This document shows positions 1 through 12,660 of a DNA stretch of 64,000 nt, piece after piece. The notes under the pieces were generated by a model. It was given only the letters and a program-made list of their open reading frames with translations, did no database searches and was not told the origin of the DNA. Each line of letters opens with the position of its first letter. Within the stretch, counting starts at the first letter, position 1. The DNA comes from Datura wrightii (lineage: Eukaryota > Streptophyta > Magnoliopsida > Solanales > Solanaceae): contig JASDFA010000003.1 in assembly GCA_035772735.1 (NCBI GenBank), forward strand, positions 61,500,501 to 61,564,500, written 5' to 3'. The position numbers and the translations under genes are program-made.

Positions 1-1036
1 TATTGTCCGAGGCCAAGGCCTGAGCTACGTACCCAAGGGGGCCGGTAGGAGGAGCTCACAGTTATCAGATGAGTGGAGTGACTTCTTTTTGGTTGGTTTA
101 GACCCGGGTAGGGGTAAATAGATTGCTTGCTTGGTTGGCACCTTCCGGCTTATAGGGGTCGGTCAGGTATTGTATGTATTATTATGTATATTGATATGTG
201 CTAGTAGATACTGATAGACAGAAGGACGATACGTCTTCAGGTACGCTCAGTTAGTTGCAGAATGTATAAACTTTCCCCAGTTATCCTCAGCTAGATAGAC
301 TCAGCTACTTCTTGCTTAAATGTCATGTTATTGTGCTATTCGTTTCAGTTGCATACTTCAGGTTGCTTTACATGCTCAGTACCTATGGTACTGACACCCA
401 GCGGGGTGCTGTATTGCTTACCTATAGGTACTCACGGACGAGGAGCCGATCCCTCGCGATTCCAGCCAGCCAGTGAGTCATCAACTCCTGTCATCCGGAG
501 TCTGATTCCCAGAGGTGTAGCTCCTTTTCTTTTGTTGTGCAGTATGGGTAGGTCGGGGCCCTGTCCCGATCATTTCTATTAGTTTCTTACAGTATTCATA
601 GAGGCTTGCAGTCTGTATATATTCCCTGTGGTTATTTGAGCCGGTCGTGTGGGGCCGTGCAGTCTGCTGTAGCTGTTTTGTATTCCAGTTTATGTTGGCC
701 ATGTGGGTCCTTAGTTTGGCAGTAGTGGTGACCTTGCCGGTCACGTAGTTTTACAGCAGTCTTGTGTTGAGTTACAGATAACTAGACAGCATGGTGGCCT
801 TGTCGGCCCGCATAGGTTCCTTGTTACAGGTCTGTTTCTGGTTAGCTGTTGTTACAGGTTCAGATGGCTACAGGCCAGTTGGCCGGAGGCTGTAGTTACA
901 GCCGTTATATAGCCGATTTGTTTCTTGAAATAGAGCCATAGCCAGCCAAAGCACCAGATGTTCTCAGGCTGGACAAGTTAGCAGTTCAGAGTCTAACAGG
1001 CACCAAGTGCCATCATACCCCCCAAGGTGGGGTGTG
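1..1036 (+). mobile_element. Chromovirus-like LTR fragment, 3' part
   Basis: This stretch has no convincing coding frame. It ends with a terminus of the form GGGGTGTGACA just before 1037, the usual 3' end of Tekay/Del-type chromovirus LTRs. Its start lies outside the window. No primer-binding site follows, so it is a 3' LTR, a solo LTR or a truncated copy. The short open frames inside it resemble no known protein. The family assignment rests only on the terminus and the neighbourhood. Confidence 0.5.
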
Positions 1037-1675
1037 ACAATTGGGAAAGAATTGATAGGATTCAAGCTTGATCTTCAAAAAGGAATTTTCTAACTTTGCA
1101 TGCATGGGATTTGAATGAATTAGAATAGGTTAAACCCTAATAAAACACTCCTTTCAGGGCTTAAAAAATTACGTAGTTTAGGACTTAGGATATTGGAAAT
1201 TACAAAAATGCCCTTACTGATTTCAGAGGAAAAATGACACTGCCAGTCCCTACGAGGGTCTGGATGAATCGTGAGGTAGCCAGAAGGATCGTCCCCTGAC
1301 CTGTTGCCAGTAGTAGTCTCCTCTCAATCATGGACCCTTCACACCCCTACAAGCAACCTAATGAGTCGTTAGGGGTGTAATGACTCGTCCCCTAAATCTG
1401 TTGTCAACATTACCAAATCACATTTTCTTCACCCTTACCCACTTGATTGGTCTTACAACGATTCGTGAGGAGTCATTATGACTCATCATCTCATCCATTT
1501 CCACTTCCTGAGAAAAGGATCCTCTTCACATTAGGCACCATTAACAGGTCAGTTGATGACCCGTTAGGTCACACCACGAGTTACGGGACGACTCATTCTG
1601 TGAACAAGTGCACATTTTCTATTTCCTCTGTTTCGACCCTCGGTTCTGGTCTTATGGAATTTCGGGGTATTACAG
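1037..1675 (-). mobile_element. Chromovirus LTR fragment (minus orientation)
   Basis: The right end reads GGGGTATTACA, which on the minus strand is the TGTAATACCCC start of a chromovirus LTR. The body holds several copies of motifs of the type GACTCGTTAGG and CACGAGTTACGG, like those in the LTRs of element F (15880-16281 and 24950-25373). The 3' end of this LTR is missing where it meets the preceding fragment. Confidence 0.55.
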
Positions 1676-3640
1676 GTATTGAGGTCGGCAAGGCTAATAT
1701 TGAGGCCATTGAGAAGGTACCGCCCCTACTTCATTAAAAGGGGTGCGTAGTTTTTTGGGACATGCTGGGTTTTACAGGAGGTTCATTCTAGTCTTCTCCA
1801 AAATAGCCAGCCCAATGTGCAAACTTTTGGAAAAGGATGCGAACTTTGAGTTTAACGGAGAATGTGTATGTGCTTTCAATACTCCGATGGACAAGTTGAT
1901 AACAACTCCAATCATCATTGCCTAGACTGGTCACTACCATTCATTGTGATGTGTGATGCTAATGATGTTGCTATAGGAGTTGTTTTAGGGCCAAATAGAG
2001 GAAAGAGATTTCAGCCCATTTATTATGCAAGAAAATCATTAGATATAGCTTAGAAAAACTACACCATGACTAAAAAAGAGTTGTTGGCTATAGTGTATGC
2101 CTTTGATAAATTCCTGACCTACTTATTAGGGACAAAGCTGGTAGTGTACACTAATCATGCTGCAATCATCTACTTGTTTGCAAAGAAGGATGCTAAACCC
2201 AGGCTCATTCGTGGATATTGCTTCCCCAAGAATTTAATTTTGAGATCAATTAGATTATCTCTCACAGTTGGAGGACTTAAAACATATTGATTGTAAAGCC
2301 AAAATAATTGAGACCTTCCCTCATGAACAACTATTTGCTGTGACCGCTCCTGAGCTGCCATGCTTTGCTAATATAGTGAACCTCTTGGTTAGTGTATATC
2401 CACTGGATGCAACTTCGAACAAAAAAGGATACTTCTTCATGACATTAGATTTTAAATATGGGATGAGCCATTTTTTGCATAGTATGGCCAGATCATCTAG
2501 TCCGAAGATATGTTCCTTAGGTAGAAGTGTACCAGATTCTTGAAAGTTGCCATTCTTCAGCTTACAATGGACATCATAGGGGAGATAAAACCACGGAAAA
2601 GGTCCTGCAGGCTTGATTTTACTGGCCAACCGTGTCAAAAGACGCATACATGTTTGCGAAATCCTGTGACAGCTGTCAGAGAATAGGGAACATATCGAAG
2701 AGGAAGGAAATGACTTAAAAAGACATTATGGAGGGGGAAGTATTTCACTACTGGGGGATTGACTTTATGGGGCCATTCATCCTTTCAAATGGTAACAGGT
2801 TCATCCTGGTAGTGATATGTCAAAATAGGTAGAGGCTTCAACACTTCCAACTGATGATGCAAAGGTAGTAACCAGGTTCTTAAAAAAGAATATTTTCACC
2901 CGTTTTTGCACACCCAGAGCCATTATAAATAATGAAGGTACGCACTTTTGTAATCAGATTTTCAATAATTCATTAGCAAAGTACAATGTGAAAACCAAAG
3001 TAGCAACAATTTATCACCTGCAGACCAATGCGTAGGTGGAAGTGTCAAATAATGAAATCAAATGAATTCTTAAGAAGACCGTAAGCACAAAGAGGAAAGA
3101 ATAGTCTAGCAAGTTGGATGATGCATAATTGGCTTATAGGAATGCATCCAAAAATCCTATTGGCACTTCGTCATATGGGGTAGTTTTTGGGAGAACATGT
3201 CATTTGTCGATTGAGCTAGAACACCAAGCATATTGGGAAATTCAAAGGTTCGATATGGATATGGAGGCTACTGGAGAGAAAATATTATTGTAGCTCCATG
3301 AGCATGAGGAGTTCCATTTCGGTGCATATGAAAATGCCAAAATGTACAAGGATTGGACTAAGACATTGTATGATAAGCGCATCCAACCTCCTGAGTTTCA
3401 GGTAGGGTAGTTAGGTTTATTGTATAATTTGAGGTTGAAGCTGTTTGGGGGAAAGTTAAGATCAAAGTGGTCAGGCCCTTTGAGATTATAAATGTGACTG
3501 CACATGGTGCAATAGAGTTGAAACCTTTGGGGTCAAATGGAACATTCTTGCTTAATGGCCAAAGGGTGAAACACTGTTATTAATATGATCTTGAAAAAAT
3601 AAATATTTTGATTTCCTTGCAAGATGATTGAGTAGTCTTG
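1676..3640 (+). pseudogene. Element E: Athila-like RT C-terminus, RNase H and integrase (degraded)
   Basis: In broken frames this encodes the end of a Ty3/gypsy reverse transcriptase (GHAGFYRRF at about 1758), the RNase H domain (PFIVMCDAND, QPIYYARKSL, then TKKELLAIVYAFDKF, 1940-2150) and the integrase. The integrase shows the zinc-finger end CDSCQRIGNISKR at about 2665, the core motif WGIDFMGPF at about 2755 and the IINNEGTHFCNQ region at about 2925. Family knowledge: this is the Athila lineage. Many in-frame stops and shifts (for example at 2053 and in the integrase core) make it inactive. Gag, protease and the RT catalytic core are absent; the piece starts abruptly at 1676 next to a chromovirus LTR. 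Confidence 0.85.
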
Positions 3641-3874
3641 TGTCGTGCCACAATGTTAAACAAGGTGCTTGGTGGGACCCAACCCATCTTTCTAATGTGT
3701 TTCTATTTTGTAGAGGCGGATAACTATGATGATGAGGAGGATGATATCACCACAGGAGCTATACAGGTTGATGACGCAGATGATGATGACGATGATGATG
3801 ATGATAAGAGTATAATCCTGGTGATGACGACTATTCTTAGAGGCCTAGGAAGTTCTTTATCTCTCCCTAATTGA
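3641..3874 (+). pseudogene. Element E: acidic tail ORF after integrase
   Basis: A short frame with a GAT-rich repeat (3720-3810) encodes a run of Asp and Glu with at least nine consecutive Asp residues. It sits between the integrase end and the internal polypurine tract. ORF2 in elements A and B ends with a similar Asp/Glu-rich stretch immediately before its internal polypurine tract. This may be the remnant C-terminus of a comparable 3' ORF, or simply GAT slippage. No other domain is visible. Confidence 0.4.
3661..3688 (+). promoter_or_regulatory. Post-pol hairpin motif, element E copy
   Basis: Just after the integrase frame decays, a short stem TTGG/CCAA encloses a six-base loop, TGGGAC. 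Elements A, B and C have a related stem-loop at the corresponding place. Its role is unknown; a structured RNA signal is an inference. Confidence 0.4.
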
Positions 3875-3906
3875 TATGTTTGTTTGTGGACTGGGGAAAA
3901 TTCACT

Positions 3907-3932
3907 GTTTAAATGTGGGGTGGAGAAAATAG
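3907..3932 (+). promoter_or_regulatory. Internal polypurine tract, element E
   Basis: The sequence TTTAAATGTGGGGTGGAG closely resembles the terminal polypurine tract at 5555-5570 but lies about 1.65 kb upstream of it, right after the last coding trace. Elements A and B have the same arrangement. Confidence 0.5.
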
Positions 3933-5532
3933 ATTTCATATTTATTCTTTCTTTGCTAAATTTGAGTGTGTTGTAGCAATAGTTGTCATTCTCTATGTTA
4001 GTGGCTGCTATGTGATTGATTAAACCCTGGTCTGTAATAGTTAGTAATGTGGATGGTTGTGAACACTGATGTTTGTTATGTGATTATTCGTCTCTAGTTT
4101 AGTTTTCTTTTGTTAGTTGAGAGTCATTTTTTTGTTCTAGTGTCATCAAAGAGGTAGTGATCCTTCCCGATGATGGATGAATGATGACCGTCTTAAGGAA
4201 AAGTTAGTCACAATTTTTTTTTCATTTTTTAGGATGGAGTCTAAAACCACCACTTCTATGCTCTTGGTATTCCATTTAGAAGCTAAGCTAGAAGTAATGA
4301 AGTGGTCATCATGAATGCATTACAAGGTCAAATTCCATGAGAGACACATAGGTTCTTTAACTTGACTCAAAAATTAATTATTAGAGCTTAGTAATGAAAA
4401 ATTCATTCAATTTGATTGTGTGGTTATGTGTCCATAGGAAGACGACTAAGATCATGATTCCATGAGAGGTGAGCTTGATTTGCTATGTGTTGTCATAATA
4501 TAACATCTAGAACTTGCCTAAGTGTATATAGGATAGCTAGTAGCCAAAGAGATGAGATGCGATTAAGTCATTTCTTTGAAAAATTCATTTTGTCCATTGT
4601 TGTTGTACCTTCCTTAATGATATCCCTAGTTAACCCTTTTGAGTTGTAAGCCTTAATTTTATTCTTATCCACAAAAGAAGCCTATTCTCTTTGTTGCATG
4701 ACCTTCATAATTTTTTATTCCAATATAGTCTGAGGGACATTGAGATTTAAGAATGAAGGTTCCATCAAAGTAGAAAGAGGCAAAGAAAGAAAAAAAATAG
4801 TGACGGAAAGAGGAGATGATAGAAAGAGGGGTGCCCACACAAAAAAACATGCCTACTTGCTGCTAAGACACAAATGAAAGATCTTCAATGGTGGATTATT
4901 CTTTTTGAACTTATAAGAAGAAATTAGCAGTCAAGTCGCACAAAGAGGGGCATGAGAAAAGAAAAAGAGAATTAGTGAAGGAAAGGGTGAGCAGTGAGAA
5001 GAAAAGGTGGACAAGAAAGATGTTAGAATGTGTTAAAGTGCTTAATACCAGTAGCCACTCTGAAAGAAAATCATTCCTACCCGTCCCTTAACTGATATTA
5101 CAACCAGAAAAGTTCTTGTGTTCTTACTCTCTTTGAAGTGATTAAGTAGTCTGATTGTACCTGAGAGGCAAACCTATGGTATGTTGCATGTGTATGATAC
5201 ATCATTTGTGAGAGTGAGTTTGTCTTGATTATTATATTCCAAGTTTTGAATTGATAATATGAGGTAAGGAACATCACCAAATAAGTGAGGGTATAATATG
5301 GTCAGATTCAGTGCACTATGTGCTACATTTTTTATACTTAATCATGTTGGCCCTATTTTGAAAAGATGAATCAATTATAGAAGTTATATAATTTCTAATG
5401 TGAAAACTTCCGTGTGTGTTTGATGTGGATTGTATGAGAACCACTTAGTCATATGCTCTGTGCTAGCTGCTTGAGTGAGAATTGATAGAGGTGACAAGTG
5501 GTGAGAAAAGATGTTTGTACATATAAGTAAGG
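3933..5532 (+). other. Element E: long 3' noncoding region
   Basis: About 1.6 kb without coding potential separates the internal polypurine tract from the 3' LTR. Two blocks are also found in elements A, B and C: a GATGGATGAATGATGACC block at 4161-4202 and a GGCAAACCTATGG block at 5161-5196. Long 3' untranslated regions of this kind are typical of Athila-type elements. Confidence 0.6.
4161..4202 (+). promoter_or_regulatory. Conserved 3' noncoding stem-loop block, copy E
   Basis: This is the element E copy of a block present in A (47651-47690), B (38239-38277) and, degenerate, in C (61415-61455). Short complementary arms TTCC and GGAA flank the conserved core ATGACCGTCTTAAG. Confidence 0.55.
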
Positions 5533-5570
5533 ATTGTTTGAGGACGAATAATGGTTTAAGTGTGGGATGG
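5533..5570 (+). promoter_or_regulatory. Hairpin plus polypurine tract, element E
   Basis: ATTGTTTG and CGAATAAT can pair (with two wobble pairs) around an AGGA loop. The tract TTTAAGTGTGGGATGG follows and abuts the 3' LTR start at 5571. The tract is where plus-strand DNA synthesis would be primed. Confidence 0.65.
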
Positions 5571-7019
5571 TGATATTGGGCATATTCTTATGCCCAGTTT
5601 CATACTTTTTCCCATGTTTTACCTTGTTTTGAGATCATTACCTTTATGAAATGCATAAATTCATGATAATGTGTGTTAAATGAGCTAACAAGTATTTTTA
5701 GATGATTTTAGCTGGTAATTAATGGAAAAGGACTCAAAAATGGCCCAATGTGTGAAGAAAGAAGAGTTTTAGAAAAGTGGATTGGTGCGCTAGCCAACAA
5801 ATGTTAGAGGAAATTGTACTCAAGTTGGTGCATCGGGTGGTGCGGCGCGTCAGAGCTCAAACTTTAGAGGAATTTTGATCAACACATTTACAAGATGAGT
5901 GATGCGGGCTCCAGAGGTATTCCAGAGTCAAGAAATTTTCTAACACTATGGTGCAATGAGAGGTGTAGGACGCCAAAGCCCAGAAGTGCAAAATTTTGAC
6001 TAAACCCTGGTGAGATGGCTAGTGCGGCGTGCCAAGGCTTGTTTGGGGTAGATTTTCAAGTCTAAAAGCTGAAATTTTCAAGGGAAAAATAGTCATTTCA
6101 TACCTTCATTATAAATACATCATCAAGGGAATTTTATTAGGAGTCTTCGATTAGAAAGATCAGTTTACATGTAGTTCTTGAGGGAAGAGGCAGAAGTTCA
6201 TTTTTCTTCTAGGTTTTCTACATTAGTTTATGCTTTTGATTCGAATAATAATTTCTTTAGTTTCCCGCTTGAACATGAGTGGCTAAACTCTTGTTCTAGG
6301 ATTTTGGCCATAGCTAATGGTTGTAGTTTGAATACTCATTTATGCTAGACTTTAATTCTTCATTCAAGATTGTTTATGTTTACTTGTTTTAATTGATTAT
6401 TCATTAGCTGGTCACCTTGCATGTTGGCTCTTAATTGAACTTAGGAGAGGGAACTAAGAGGGTTAAAAGAAAGCATATAATAGTTTTTAAATATCTTATT
6501 CAATTAGTTTAAGAGTTGATTTCGTTGTCGAGGATAGGGATATACCCTTCAACCCTATTCAGTTGAATACATGTATCTTCAACCATCATCTCATGTTTCT
6601 CCTACAAGCATAGGGATATAGGTGTTAGGGTTCATGAGATAGTTCTTTGATATTTAGGAGAATAGCAAGAAATGGAATCGTAACTTGCAACTAGCAATCT
6701 TAGAAGAGTTTAGTCTAGTGTATTCGAGTCCTAAAAACTAAACCTGAAAGCAAAAGTGCCAAGACCCTATATTCTCATAATCATTTGAATTACAAACACT
6801 TTTGAAAACAATTTTAGTTCATTAGTGTAATTTACATTTCAAATTTGTAGAATGATCTCCAAAACTATTTCCCCAATTTACCTGTGTTTATTTGAATAAT
6901 GACATAAAATGTTAACCTTAAGCAATTAATCTAACAAGTTTCTGAGGGGTCGATATCGAGACTTCACCATCCTCTATTACTTAACAACCACATGTGCATG
7001 AGTGCGCTTGGTGATATCA
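5571..7019 (+). mobile_element. Element E: 3' LTR (Athila-like)
   Basis: The LTR starts with TGAT followed by an inverted repeat (TGGGCATA / TATGCCCA). U3 carries several degenerate modules with GTGCGGCGYG cores (5780-6050), then a TATA-like TATAAATAC at about 6111. The 3' end is placed at the CA of GATATCA at 7019 by length and by weak similarity to the end of the A LTR; it could be off by some tens of bases. No TSD can be tested because the 5' LTR is missing. Confidence 0.6.
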
Positions 7020-7880
7020 GGTACTACCACTACAAAAGGTAGTGTCACCACAAGAGGAACTATCACCATGATCTGTAGGTTACAGCTATGTTTAGTATGA
7101 TCATATTCTTTGCACAATAAGAACTTCTGAGAATGTGTCATACTGAAACATCCATTTAATTGAGAATATATGTATTTGTGTGCACACATATTCTTTGCAA
7201 ATAATTTTTATTATAAATCATATAAAATGACTGTGGTGGCCAATATGTCGCATCACAAAGTGGTCTAAATTGTTCAGAGTACATTCTTTTTTATTTTACC
7301 ATATTGTATTTTGATACTACATAGACCGATGAAGCATCCCAACATACATAAAACACTTGATGGCATGAGAACATGACATGTAGTATGAGTGCCACTTACT
7401 ATGTTAACACATTATTTCTTTCTCATTAATTGTATTAATATTACCTCCACGGTCTTGGTGCACATTTTTCTTGATTTCAAGTATGTTGTTTGTTGGATCA
7501 TGCTACTTGGTAGTGTGATGCAATCACTTTTTATATTAGGCTCAAATAGTTTAGCTAGGTTTGGCATTCATGTTTCCATTTATGTTGTCGCTCTCAAAAC
7601 ACACAAGCAAATGTATGCGGTCGTATGAGTAATATAGGATCTTAGACTAGATATTGTACCCATATGAAATTATAACTAAAAAGTATTACATATAGACTAT
7701 TATTACACAGTTAACAAGTGTTTTCACAAACAAGGAGCTTTTCTTATTATTCTATGGTTAATAACTAAAGATTAATTGTAGCTAAGTTAATAATGGAGAT
7801 TTTGGGTTATAATAGTATAAGAGAAATTCTAGTGTTATGATACTTCTCCATAATCATGTTAAATCTGTTGTTATGCACAC
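7020..7880. other. AT-rich unassigned stretch
   Basis: I see no coding frame with a recognisable domain, no LTR termini and no tandem array here. A small inverted repeat (CTACCACTACAAAAGGTAG, 7022-7040) is the only local structure. It is probably decayed transposon DNA. Confidence 0.3.
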
Positions 7881-8944
7881 ATTTATCAAGATGTTAATTT
7901 AAGAGGTTAATGGTAGAGTCATGACTCTCTTGGGTCTCTAACTCTCTCCTCAAATTATTCACATATCTTTATGACATGCTTATAACAAGAACACTTTTAT
8001 ACTCCCCTTTATGAATAACACCAGGAGAACTAGGTATATCTCTATCCTAACTGCAAATTTTCTCCCTCAGAAAGGATCCAATTTTAATTGATCTTCATTA
8101 TATCTCAATTTTCCTCTCTTGAGTTTCATAGAAATTAAAAATTCACCCTACTGATAGTTAATCAGCAAAATAGTAAGGACATGATCAAATAAACAATCCA
8201 TGATAAATTATGCACAATTAACTTGAGTTACTACAATAATCATAGTTAGGCCATAACCCTAGAACTAGGAAATTTATCCACGCATGCTCAGATTACAAAT
8301 ATGTTTATTTATATTTAAATCAAGAACAGATAAGAAGATGAAGAAATAAGGAGTAACCCTAAGATGAATTGCTATGCCTCTAGCTTTTCTGCTTTACAAA
8401 TTATCCAACGTGCGAATTCTCTTCCACGAACTCTCCACACTTTCTTGAACACTAACAAAGGGTCCTATTTGCAATATTGGGAAAAGACCTAAAAAGTACA
8501 CCAAAAACAAATGGATTTTCACTTAAATTCCAAGTGGCATCCCATGCTCACAAGGCGAGCGCCAAAGCAAGGAGGGACCTCGCAATGTGCTTCACTCCAT
8601 AAGGAAATATTTAATTTCCATACTTAGCCATTCTTTACCTCTCCTGTGCAACCATTTTGCGAGGCAAGCTCTAAAGCGAGGTTGGAGCTCGTTATTAGCT
8701 TCACTCCACGAGGCTTCTAGGGATTCCATACTAGGTCTATTTTCCTCTTCTTTTTTCTTTTGTGCTCACCTAGCAAGCTCCAAAATGAAGTATGGGCTTG
8801 CTTTGAGTTGTGCTCTACAAAGGACACCATATGTTCTTACGCTTAGCTAGTTTTTAGAGGTTTTACCTACAAATTCAACACAACACATCCATTAGTTCAA
8901 TAAAGTAAGAATGAGTACTTAAGATGAGGCAAAAATGTGTGTAA
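7881..8944 (-). mobile_element. Athila-like LTR relic (minus orientation)
   Basis: The stretch around 8030-8150 (AGGTATATCTCTATCCT and following) resembles the matching part of the B LTR (35907 onward), also in minus orientation. At 8545-8800 there are repeated modules with GCGAGSCMAAGC-type cores, like the GC-rich U3 modules of other Athila-like LTRs here. The termini cannot be set with confidence. Confidence 0.4.
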
Positions 8945-10330
8945 TGTAGCACCCTATTGGAATAGACCAGTTTCTTCGTTAGGATTCAAACGTACTAGCC
9001 TAGTTTTATGGTGACATGTTGTACACCGAAGAAAGGCCGGGGGTCGATATGTTGTGCGAGTAATGAAACATTAGAGAAAATTTCAAGGAGCAAGGCAATT
9101 GGCCTACCACAACGTGTTGGGCGGCGCAGCCCGTGCCAATGGAACTGGCCAGCCTTATATATGTGTGTGTTTGTGGTTGGTCATTCATTTTCATTCTTAA
9201 TTTCTGAAAGGCTCCTATGATAGAAACCCTCCCAAAGCATTCTCCATTATTTCTTGGTAATTTTTGCCTATAAAATATAATCCAAGGTGGAATCCAAGGT
9301 TGGGAAGTTGAATCCTCCATTTAGATCGTGTTTTAGTGGCGTTGTCCAGAAAGTTCTTATAAGTTGGTTAGTGTTATTCCAGTAGGTAAGCTTCTTCCTC
9401 CTTAAAATGTTAGTTTTATATGATGTGCATGATTCATAGGTGTTAGTAGATTGTTAATATGGGTTTCCATTGATTAGCCCATAGAAATCTTACCAATTAA
9501 GCTTCACTCATATTGTTTTCTTGTTGTAATCAATAGAAATCTTACTATTAAGCTTCGCTCGTATTGTGTTCCTATTGAATATTTGTAGCTGTGATTTTAT
9601 GGTATTGAAGTTTGTTCTTAGGTAGTAGATTGGTACTTATGAAAGGAATATCGGCTTAGTTCGGATTCATCGGACTCAGGGTATATTAAGGCTCGTTCCT
9701 TCCTTTTTGTTGGCATGAATTCCATAATCATTGTTATTGATTTACTCATGTTGCTGGTTGTGTTGGACTTGTGTTCATGATATAGTGACGTGTGCTTATA
9801 ATGGTTTTGTGGGTTGTTGATATTCATAGTCGAGTGCTAATCAATGAGGTTGGAATAGTTGGTCGTGTGATTAAGTTGATATAATAGTTGGTGGTTCTCG
9901 TGTATCTATGTGAGTTTGTTGTGTCGCTATTTGTATACACCTCAAGTTTGATGGTTTACTATGGATAGGTTGATGGTTGGGATGATCTTATACTTGAGTC
10001 CGTAGCCGAATTGTCTTTGTTGATGGGATTTTGTTAGTTGTAGTGATGTTGGGAATAGGCTTGGCCATGTGAATTGTCGATTGATTGTATGTTATTGTTG
10101 GGAGGTGAATATAATGTCTTGCAGGCCATATGTGACACTTGGGGATAGACTCTCTGGGATTGTTATCCTTTTGGTTAAATTGTGATACATCGGTGGATGG
10201 CTATACATGTGAGGTTAGTGCTATGTTATGATAGTCGATTAGTGGGAATTTCTTCTCGGTTGTGAACTATTTGAAATTTTGTTAGAGTTTATTATTGTTG
10301 CTGTTATGATCTTGTGAATTCCATCAAACA
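8945..10330 (+). mobile_element. Chromovirus-like LTR relic (plus orientation)
   Basis: It begins with TGTAGCACCC, close to the TGTAACACC start of chromovirus LTRs, and has a TATATATG box at about 9155. The following 1 kb is T/G-rich and noncoding, as in the second half of such LTRs. No TGACA-type end is visible, so the right edge is arbitrary. Confidence 0.4.
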
Positions 10331-10919
10331 TCAATCTATGTATATTATTTCCAACTACACTTGAAAAGGTTAATTAGGGTCTGGAAGGATTAATTAACAA
10401 GAACTCAAGGAGTTAACCCTTGTTTAATAAATTCACCTAGGAATAAGTTAAATTTACTTGGCAGAAAAATAATTGATGTTATTTAAATCTAATTTATTTA
10501 GAAAAATCAATTAAAAGAAACATTACTTATGTTGGGAAATGTGAAGTGATCCTTTAGAGATTATCTATATATGAATACTTGATATAATCACATCTCTGAT
10601 TTATAAGAGAAAACTCATAATGTAATCTATGTTAATCTCTTCCCATTTTTTATAGCAACTCTTGTATTCCTATTTTACTCCTCTAGGTTCTTGTTGCGCT
10701 ATCTTTACTTACTTAAAATATGAACTTTGGACAACAATTTCTATGACACCTCTTTTCAAGTTACTCTACCACTAAGTTTCCATAAGGTCATGGTATATTT
10801 ATGTTTCTCTTGGGCATACTAAATGACATAAATGTTGAACACATATTAATATTTCCTTGTTATATCCCTCTACATCTAATTTACATGATTAAGCTCAAAA
10901 TCCAAGAACATCATCTTTT
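10331..10919. other. Unassigned AT-rich stretch
   Basis: I see no coding frame with a recognisable domain and no LTR terminus. It may be the extreme 3' side of the decayed chromovirus to its right. Confidence 0.3.
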
Positions 10920-12660
10920 CTATGCCTCAAACTAGGCTTATTCTATTACAAAACTTCTTCCTTCAGTTTCATTAACTCTAGAATACCATATTGGTGCTCT
11001 TTCCCATCTGATTAGGTAATAGCTTTGTTGTGTCTTGAATAAAAATTTCTTTCACACTTAAGTCGAGCTACCAAACCTTTAAGTTGGCTAACTAATGCAA
11101 TTCTTTTGGTCACCTCTATATTGCATCTTTGTATCTATTTCAAACGTCACATGGATTTGTGACAAAAGAGTTTGTTACTACCTTAGACTTACCATAATAA
11201 TACACAGTATCAACATTTTAATTTTTCAACAACTCAGTCTATCTTCCCTGTCTCAATTCAATTCCTCACTACTCAAACATATACACTAAAGATTCATGAT
11301 CTGTGACTATGTAATCTTGAAGTTCATGTGACTATTAATGTCGTGTCTTTAAGGAAAATGTTATAACTTGTTGACTCAAGATCACGAGTAATGTAGTTTT
11401 GATTATACTTCCTTATATTTCCCGAGATATGTGCAATAATATTGTTTCTTTAAATCAGAACACTATCTAACCCATTTACGAAGCATTATATTAAACAACA
11501 TACTCTTCTAACAGTTTCAAAAGAGTAGGGATAAGTACTGATATGCAATTCTATCTTTCATTTCCTGAAAACTTTGTTCACACACTCCTAATCATTAGAA
11601 CTTAACTACTTAAAGAGTCAACCTCGGCAGTGGTGCGGAGATAGAGAAAAAACCTTAGCCTCCGATAGTAGCCTGCTAGTCCTAAGAAACTATGAATATC
11701 TGGAGGATTTATCAGCCTTCGCCAATCACTTTACAATATCAATCATTTGGATATCTATTTTTATTCCTTCATCTGAACTATATAGACAAGAACATGCCAC
11801 TGATTACAACTTAACTCACATTTAGAAAACTTTGCCTACAACTTTTGATCCCAGAGTGTTTGTAATATAACTCATAAATAATTAGCATATTCTGCTTCAG
11901 AGTATGAGTATATCCAAAATGCCATATATAAACATAATGAAGATAGTTTAAGAATGTCTTAAAGACTCAATTCATCAAGCTCATGAAGGTTGTTGGGGCA
12001 TTGGTGAGCCCAAAAGACATAACTGGAAACTTAAAATGATCATATCTCGTCCTAAACGACTCTTAGAATGTCATCCTCTCTAATTTGTAATTAGTGATAC
12101 CCTGATCTTATATCAATCTTCGAGACAGACTTATCATTTTGTATCTAATTTAAGAGATCATAATTCCCAGATGTAGACACTCATTCTTGAATGTAACTTT
12201 ATTTAGTTGTTGGTAGTCAATAAACATTCGCAACCAATTGTATCTCTCATGGATAGATAACACTAGTACATCCTATAGGGATATTCTGGGCATAATGAAT
12301 CCCTTTTCTAATGATTGTTTCTACCATCCTTCTTTTCAGCTCAATAGGAGCCATCTTGTGAAGAGGGATAAATATCAATAATCTTTAACATAACATTCAT
12401 GTATAACAAAATAATCTCCATTTTTAAGGAAAGTTTGGAAGCTCATCTAGGAATTCACTAACTATTAGGACTAACTACTGAAGAGTCACTAGATCTTCTT
12501 CTGTGCTTCTCACTCGAATTAAATGTACATATACCATTTTGGAAATAATATCATGTACCTTGGGCTACAAAGTAAACTTATATGGAAATAATGTCATGTA
12601 ACTTGGGATACAAAGTAGACTTATATTTGGGCATTACGGGTTGACTTTCCATTCTAGGGT
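10920..12660 (-). pseudogene. Decayed chromovirus pol (RNase H and RT)
   Basis: No long frame survives, but recognisable motifs remain in minus-strand order. A FLGLAGYYRR-like stretch that precedes RNase H lies at about 11665-11695, and RT segments equivalent to those around 18900-19200 of element F lie at 11940-12240. A pre-RT segment (equivalent to 19390-19470) lies near 12430. RNase H traces extend left to about 11280. It is far more decayed than F and therefore probably older. Confidence 0.6.
12541..12626. repeat. Tandem duplication of 43 bp
   Basis: Two adjacent 43-bp units (12541-12583 and 12584-12626), each starting GGAAATAAT and ending ACTTATAT, differ at only a few positions. They lie inside the decayed pol. 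Confidence 0.85.

Noticed and set aside
325..744. Two overlapping short open frames near the window start
   Set aside because: They are in LTR sequence, on both strands, with no recognisable domain.
7020..7880. Possible host gene or MITE in the AT-rich gap
   Set aside because: I found no coding motif, no terminal inverted repeats with a TSD and no splice-supported frame.
8587..8850. Open frame of 87 codons near 8587
   Set aside because: It lies in a region of repeated GC-rich LTR-like modules and shows no domain or conservation.
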